The position numbers and the translations under genes were made by a program. A stretch of 64,000 nt of DNA from assembly GCA_910588495.1 (NCBI GenBank), contig CAJUPU010000003.1, forward strand, positions 68,068 to 132,067, given 5' to 3'. Numbering within the stretch: the stretch's first letter is position 1; every line of letters begins with the position of its first letter. Shown piece after piece: positions 60,209 to 64,000 of this stretch. This DNA is from an uncultured Oscillospiraceae bacterium. Its GTDB lineage: Bacteria > Bacillota > Clostridia > Oscillospirales > Oscillospiraceae. The notes below the pieces were generated by a model. That model did no database searches. It was not told where the DNA came from and saw nothing but the letters and a program-made list of their open reading frames with translations.

Positions 60209-61870
60209 TCAATCAGCAGTCCTTTCGAACATATTGATGAAGATGTACCGGGGGAAGGTCACGTTGACGGTGTCCACCTGGAAGCCGCTCATCTCCTGCA
60301 CCTGCTGCACCTGGGCGGAGTCCTTGCAGAAGGCGTAGTCGATCTTGTCGGCCATGGCGTTGGTGATGAGGTTCTCATCGCCCGCGTCGCTGGAGGGGTA
60401 CATGTAGATCTTCTCGATGTTGCCGGTGCCGGGCTTGAAGTAGTCGTCGTTGCGCACCAGGGTGGTGAATTCGCCCAGCTTCACGTTCTCCACCTTGAAC
60501 GGGCCGGTGCCGATGGGGGCCTGCCAGAAGGTGTCGGCGGCGAAGTTCTCGGGGGCCACGTTCTCCAGGCAGTGCTTGGGCAGCACGGACCACTGGGAGA
60601 ACACGGTCAGGGCGTTGGGCTGCGGGTTGTTGAAGTTGAAGGTGACGGTGCTGCCGTCCACCTCGATGGAGGCGGCGTCGCCGATCACGTCGGTGAGCAC
60701 GGAGTTGGCGCCGGGCACGGTGCAGTAGTACTCGAAGGTCCACTTCACGTCGTCGGCGGTGAACGCCTCGCCGTCGTGCCACTTCACGCCCTCCCGGATC
60801 TGGAAGGTGATGGTCTTGCCGTCGTCGGACACCTCATAGCTCTCGGCCAGCATCCCGTCGGTGGGGGTCAGGCTGGCGTCGGCGTTGAGCAGGCGGTCGA
60901 ACACGATCTCCTGGTGCCAGAACAGGCCGGGGTTGGTGGCGGTGTGCTCCAGGGCGTTGACGGCGCCGGTGTTGGTGTACATGGTCTTATCCGCCCGGTC
61001 GATGGTCCAGTCCAGGATGTTCTTCTGATAGCAGAACTGGTCGTTGCCGGGGGCGTTGCCCTTCATGTCCAGATGGCTGGAGGTGATGATCCAGGAGGGG
61101 ATGTAGAACAGGGGGATGGTCTCCACGTTCTCGTTCTCATACTTCTGGATGGCGTCGTAGGCGGCCTTCTGGTCCTCGGTGGTCACGGCCACCTTGGCCT
61201 TGTCGATCAGGGCGTCCAGATCCTTGTCCCACAGCACGGTGGAGTTGTTGTTGGCGGTGGAGTGGTGGCGGTTGTACAGCTCGCCCAGGGTCAGCGCGTT
61301 GGTGCCCGCGAAGCACAGATCCCAGGCCACCGCGGACTTGACGCCGTCGGCGGAGGGGGTCCACAGCAGCACGGTGAGGTTGTCGGTGAGCAGGTCGAAG
61401 TCCATCTTCACGCCCACCTCGGCCCAGTAGCCCTGGATGGCGGTGATGGTGTCCAGCAGGTTGGCGGTGTAGTAGACGGCCTTGAGGGTGTAGCTGCCGT
61501 CCCAGCCCGCCTCGGCCAGCAGCTCCTTGGCCTTATCGGGATCGTACTTGTACTCGGTGAGGCCGTCGGCCTGCCAGCCTCCCTCGGGGACCAGGGACTT
61601 GTCGGCGGCGATCACGGTGTTGTTCCACAGGCCGTCCACGATGGCGTCCATATCGATGGCGTACCACAGGGCCTGGCGGACGCGCACGTCCTGGAGGGGG
61701 TTGGGGTAGGCGGTGCCGCCCGCGCCCTGCCCGCTGGAACCTTGCTCGCCGGAGGTCGAGGCGGCGGGAGGCGCAGCGGAGCCCTTCGGCTCATCGCCGC
61801 TGGGGCCGCCGCAGGCGCACAGGGCCAGCACCATGCACAGCGCGAGGGCCAGGGATAAAACTCTTTTCAT
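60209..61870 (-). CDS. Family 5 solute-binding lipoprotein with circularly permuted halves
   Basis: 553 residues. Lipoprotein signal with LCAC (C20), Ser/Gly/Pro linker to about 53, then segments normally found in the second half of DppA-type proteins: NPLQDVRVRQALWYAID (57-73), YDPDKAKELLAEAGWDG (109-125), ending ILDWTIDRADK (about 285-295). Only after this come the segments normally at the start: ATNPGLFWHQEIVFDRLL (311-328), LAESYEVSDDGKTITFQI (341-358), GVKWHDGEAFTADDVKW (361-377), PIGTGPF (452-458) and FPRYIFINMF (539-548), where the protein stops. Canonical order is the reverse. The frame is intact, so a secreted, permuted binding protein is predicted. First gene of the importer operon. 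Confidence 0.88.
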   Translation of the reverse strand: MKRVLSLALALCMVLALCACGGPSGDEPKGSAAPPAASTSGEQGSSGQGAGGTAYPNPLQDVRVRQALWYAIDMDAIVDGLWNNTVIAADKSLVPEGGWQADGLTEYKYDPDKAKELLAEAGWDGSYTLKAVYYTANLLDTITAIQGYWAEVGVKMDFDLLTDNLTVLLWTPSADGVKSAVAWDLCFAGTNALTLGELYNRHHSTANNNSTVLWDKDLDALIDKAKVAVTTEDQKAAYDAIQKYENENVETIPLFYIPSWIITSSHLDMKGNAPGNDQFCYQKNILDWTIDRADKTMYTNTGAVNALEHTATNPGLFWHQEIVFDRLLNADASLTPTDGMLAESYEVSDDGKTITFQIREGVKWHDGEAFTADDVKWTFEYYCTVPGANSVLTDVIGDAASIEVDGSTVTFNFNNPQPNALTVFSQWSVLPKHCLENVAPENFAADTFWQAPIGTGPFKVENVKLGEFTTLVRNDDYFKPGTGNIEKIYMYPSSDAGDENLITNAMADKIDYAFCKDSAQVQQVQEMSGFQVDTVNVTFPRYIFINMFERTAD

Positions 61871-61990
61871 GTCGTTTCTTCCTCCTCATCATGTTTGGTC
61901 TCTACGGCCGGAGCCGTTGGGACAGGTCAGACGCCCGCGGTCGGCAACATCACCAAAAAGCCGCCGGTACAGCGGGGTCTTTTAATGTAT

Positions 61991-62018
61991 AATATACTAT
62001 CCCACCCCATTATGTCAA
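61991..62018 (-). promoter_or_regulatory. Promoter of the NanA/importer operon
   Basis: On the minus strand TTGACA (62018-62013), 16 bases, TATATT (61996-61991); TATTAT two bases further is an alternative -10. It is followed by a leader of about 115 bases with a hairpin near 61.95-61.98 kb. Confidence 0.7.
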
Positions 62019-62112
62019 ATGATTTTTTCACTTTTTTTACAGTTTCCGACCGTGCTGAAGATCGTCTCCAACCCCGCTCCGCGCGCCCCGGGCATTGTCA
62101 AGGGGGCAAGGC

Positions 62113-62141
62113 TTGAAAACCGGCGGGAGCTATGGTATCAT
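62113..62141 (+). promoter_or_regulatory. Promoter of the YhcH/YiaL gene
   Basis: TTGAAA (62113-62118), 17 bases, TATCAT (62136-62141), 85 bases before ATG 62226. Divergent from the importer promoter about 100 bases away, consistent with shared control. Confidence 0.6.
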
Positions 62142-62225
62142 TTCAACAAACAACGGCGGATATGCCGGTCAAAAGTGCGCCGATCCCCAGGCCGCGCCCG
62201 CGCCGTCAAGAGGAGGTCTTTCGCC

Positions 62226-62675
62226 ATGATCTATGGAAAACGTTCCCAGCTGGAGCGCTATCTGGGCCTGTGCCCCGCGCTGGACACCGCCATCCGCTAT
62301 CTGGCCCGGGCGGACCTGTCCGGGCTGGCCCCAGGCCGCAACGAGGTGGACGGCAACGATGTGTTCATCAACCGCCTGGACTACCAGACCATCCCCCAGG
62401 AACAGGCCGCTTGGGAGGGCCACGCCCGCTACGGCGATATCCACATCATGATCTCGGGCCGGGAGCAGATCGGCGTGTCCCACGTCTCCCAGCTGGCCCG
62501 GACCGTGGAGCGCCAGGCCGACGATTTCCTGGGCTTCGAGGGCCCGGTGCAGGTGTGGTGCCCCATGGAGGAGGGCGACGCGCTCATCGTGTTCCCCGAG
62601 GACGCCCACATGGTCAAGGTCCAGCTGGACCGGCCCATGGCGGTGAGCCGCGCCGTGGTCAAATTCAGGGTGTAG
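62226..62675 (+). CDS. YhcH/YjgK/YiaL family beta-barrel protein
   Basis: 149 residues: N-terminal MIYGKRSQLERYLGLCP, NEVDGNDVFINRLDYQT, then metal-site residues in WEGHARYGDIHIMISGREQIGV and the C-terminal FPEDAHMVKVQLDRP. This cupin-like family includes NanQ, an isomerase-like protein of sialic acid (anomerase) and EbgC/YiaL. Placed divergently from the NanA-like aldolase operon it most likely acts on the same sugar. GAGGAGG precedes the ATG. Confidence 0.85.
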   Translation: MIYGKRSQLERYLGLCPALDTAIRYLARADLSGLAPGRNEVDGNDVFINRLDYQTIPQEQAAWEGHARYGDIHIMISGREQIGVSHVSQLARTVERQADDFLGFEGPVQVWCPMEEGDALIVFPEDAHMVKVQLDRPMAVSRAVVKFRV

Positions 62676-62690
62676 CACCCAAACACACAA

Positions 62691-62725
62691 AAAAAGCCTT
62701 CCGGACCCGGTCCGGAAGGCTTTTT
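62691..62725 (+). terminator. Terminator after the YhcH gene
   Basis: Perfect stem AAAAAGCCTTCCGGACC / GGTCCGGAAGGCTTTTT (62691-62707, 62709-62725), 15 bases after the stop and ending in a T-run. Confidence 0.9.
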
Positions 62726-62761
62726 CCATACACTTTTCGCGAAGATCGGACGCACAAGATC

Positions 62762-62891
62762 TATAGGTTTTGTGCACCCGGTCTTTTTTTGTGCTGTCCC
62801 TGCGTTCAAATACTTATTCGGCACGATCATGGAAAAGTTTAGCCCCAAACGCAAAAATTTTTAACCTGGTGTTGAGTGCACAAAACCTATA
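62762..62891. repeat. Sixteen-base inverted repeat around a 98-base intergenic segment
   Basis: TATAGGTTTTGTGCAC at 62762-62777 and its exact complement GTGCACAAAACCTATA at 62876-62891. The left copy is itself part of a shorter palindrome (GCACAA...TTGTGC around 62753-62776). The intervening bases are AT-rich and contain no gene. It could be an operator pair upstream of the resolvase-like/csrA genes or the ends of a small element. No promoter could be assigned with confidence in 62728-62953. Confidence 0.6.
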
Positions 62892-62953
62892 CTTTTTGGA
62901 CACCCCCTGCGCCCAGGCCCCACCACGGACCCTATTTTATAAGGAGAACAGCC

Positions 62954-63367
62954 ATGTCCCAACAGCAGGAACACACCGTCCGAACGGACGATGGGGGGCA
63001 GCTCCAGACCGAGCTGCGCCAGCTGGCCCAGGAGATCGCCGCCAGCCTTTCCGACCTGGACGCCGCCAGCGGCCGCGCCCTGGTCAGCGACTTCGTGTCC
63101 GAGCTGTTCTTCCAGCTGGCCGAGCAGCAGCGCCGGGAGGACCGCCGCCAAAAGCAGGCCCAGGGCATCGCCGCCGCCAAGGCCCGGGGCGTCCGCTTCG
63201 GCCGGACGGCAAAGCCGGTGCCCGACGGCTTCGACCAGCTCCACCGGGCCTGGCGGGAGGGCCGGATCTCCCTCAAGAAAGCGGCGGAGTCCTGCGGCAT
63301 GACCCGGGGCACCTTCTACAACGTGGCCCTGCGCCGGGAACAGCAGGAGGACAGCCGCGCCGTTTGA
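62954..63367 (+). CDS. Small protein with the C-terminal tail of a serine recombinase
   Basis: 137 residues. The N-terminal half is helical (RTDDGGQLQTELRQLAQEI; ALVSDFVSELFFQLAEQQRRED). The second half, RRQKQAQGIAAAKARGVRFGR followed by a helix-turn-helix (DQLHRAWREGRISLKKAAESC then GMTRGTFYNVAL), is the linker and HTH_7 DNA-binding tail of resolvases. The catalytic serine domain is absent. AAGGAG at its start. It may be a domesticated DNA-binding protein; role unknown. Confidence 0.7.
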   Translation: MSQQQEHTVRTDDGGQLQTELRQLAQEIAASLSDLDAASGRALVSDFVSELFFQLAEQQRREDRRQKQAQGIAAAKARGVRFGRTAKPVPDGFDQLHRAWREGRISLKKAAESCGMTRGTFYNVALRREQQEDSRAV

Positions 63368-63413
63368 CCGCCGCCCGCAGGACGCGGGCGAGACAATTTA
63401 AGGAGATACCGCT

Positions 63414-63752
63414 ATGCTCTGCATCACCATGACCCCCGGCGGCTACTTCACCGTAGGCCGCGACACCGTTGTCCAGTTCGACCGCCTCAGCGGCGAGCGC
63501 GTCCACCTGATCGTCAACGCCCCCCGGGAGGTCCCCATCCTCCGGGGCGAGGTGCTGGAGCGTCAGGGCGGCCGCCGCCCCGCCTGCGTCAAAGACGTGT
63601 CCCCCCGCTACGTCCACCAGCTCCCCTGGGACCACCAGAAAAAACAGGCCCTGGCCGAGCTGCGCCAGACCCTGGACGCCATGGGCCCCAGCCCGGAGGC
63701 CCGGGTCCTGCGGGAAAAACTGGACCTCATCTTTCCGGTTTCAACCGGCTGA
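63414..63752 (+). CDS. csrA: CsrA-like carbon storage regulator with C-terminal extension
   Basis: 112 residues. The first ~50 residues follow the CsrA strand pattern: MLCITMTPGGYFTVGRDTVV, then VHLIVNAPREVPILRGEVLE, where APREVPI.R.EV is the RNA-binding signature. The remaining ~60 residues are helical and unlike the usual 60-80 aa CsrA. In Bacillus CsrA represses translation of flagellin (hag), and here flagellin follows within 140 bases, so the same role is likely. No fliW was seen. Confidence 0.75.
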   Translation: MLCITMTPGGYFTVGRDTVVQFDRLSGERVHLIVNAPREVPILRGEVLERQGGRRPACVKDVSPRYVHQLPWDHQKKQALAELRQTLDAMGPSPEARVLREKLDLIFPVSTG

Positions 63753-63889
63753 CGAGCCGGTCTGAAATATTGCAAGCGCGCCGCGCACCGGCAGTCCGGC
63801 CGGATACCGGGAGGCGGCGCACCACAGACCTGTGCCCCCAGGAAGGGAATCCAAGGGGCACATTAATAGACGAAAGGAGTCAAAACTCA

Positions 63890-64000
63890 TGCGTATCCAG
63901 CACAATATCATGGCGATGAACGCCTACCGCAACTACACCAACAACGTGTCCGCGATGAAGGCCAACCTGGAGAAGCTCTCCTCCGGCTACAAGATCAACC
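63890..64000 (+). CDS. hag: Flagellin (N-terminal part only)
   Basis: The first 37 codons are visible: MRIQHNIMAMNAYRNYTNNV...NLEKLSSGYKIN, the conserved flagellin N-terminal D0 helix. AAAGGAG lies nine bases upstream. The leader contains two GGA motifs (AGGAAGG near 63840 and the AAAGGAG ribosome site), which fits control by the adjacent CsrA. No terminator was found between csrA and this gene. The rest lies beyond the window. Confidence 0.92.

Noticed and set aside
63753..63889. A sigma-28 promoter for flagellin
   Set aside because: No TAAA-N15-GCCGATAA-like pair was found; GCCGGATA near 63795 lacks a matching -35 at the right distance.
1..64000. CRISPR arrays, tRNA or rRNA genes, and complete insertion sequences or prophage
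   Set aside because: Scanning by eye found no regularly spaced repeats, tRNA-like T-loop/acceptor pairs, rRNA segments, or transposase/integrase genes. The only recombinase-like part is the short DNA-binding tail at 62954-63367.

Overview
The window comes from a GC-rich, motile, anaerobic member of the Clostridia. The best fit is an Oscillospiraceae-like gut bacterium (Flavonifractor/Intestinimonas/Lawsonibacter type). This is inferred from the Gram-positive fla/che-type flagellar operon with flbD, the Rnf complex linked to NusG-domain-II and Gx-transporter genes, strong AAGGAGG ribosome sites, consensus TTGACA/TATAAT promoters and high GC. No rRNA, tRNA, CRISPR array or intact insertion sequence was seen.

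Layout. (1) 1-13.9 kb, minus strand: one flagellar operon, flgB-flgC-fliE-fliF-fliG-fliH-fliI-fliJ-fliK-flgD-(TIGR02530)-flgE-flbD-motA-motB-fliM-(fliN/Y start), behind a sigma-A-type promoter near 13.9 kb. (2) 14.1-19.2 kb, minus: a phosphorelay/c-di-GMP cassette with a REC/HD-GYP/GGDEF response regulator, a free Hpt protein and a hybrid histidine kinase. (3) 19.4-21.0 kb, plus: a beta-CASP metallo-beta-lactamase-fold nuclease. (4) 21.3-29.6 kb, minus: rnfCDGEAB, NusG-domain-II, Gx transporter, a small membrane protein, a stand-alone GlmU-like acetyltransferase and glmM, with a divergent Rrf2 regulator at 29.85 kb. (5) 30.5-39.0 kb: housekeeping genes (DEAD-box helicase, YmdB phosphodiesterase, HtrA, AI-2E exporter, ABC exporter, YlmH, DUF896) and small proteins between strong hairpin terminators. 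(6) 39.1-51.35 kb, minus: a tightly packed 12-gene catabolic operon with a tripartite tricarboxylate transporter (TctCBA), an UlaG-type lactonase, a pentulose-phosphate epimerase-like protein, a transaldolase-like protein, two alcohol dehydrogenases, a DMT transporter, an AraC regulator and two paralogous FG-GAP-like proteins of unknown function. (7) 51.5-52.6 kb, plus: an intact promoter and FMN riboswitch in front of a collapsed riboflavin operon. (8) 52.8-62.7 kb: an S-layer-homology/YcdB protein, then a NanA-like aldolase with a Dpp/Sat-type ABC importer, and a divergent YhcH/YiaL gene, together suggesting sialic-acid use. (9) 62.9-64.0 kb, plus: a resolvase-tail-like protein, an extended CsrA and the start of flagellin.

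The most notable observations are: (a) the solute-binding protein at 60209-61870, whose two halves are in reversed order compared with family 5 (circular permutation); (b) the ribDEAH remnant behind a complete FMN riboswitch, beside flavin-dependent Rnf genes, implying loss of this riboflavin route; (c) the operon joining an UlaG lactonase to a TTT importer instead of a PTS, together with two copies of an uncharacterised FG-GAP-like family. All functional calls come from reading sequence and remembered family motifs; no database search was run.
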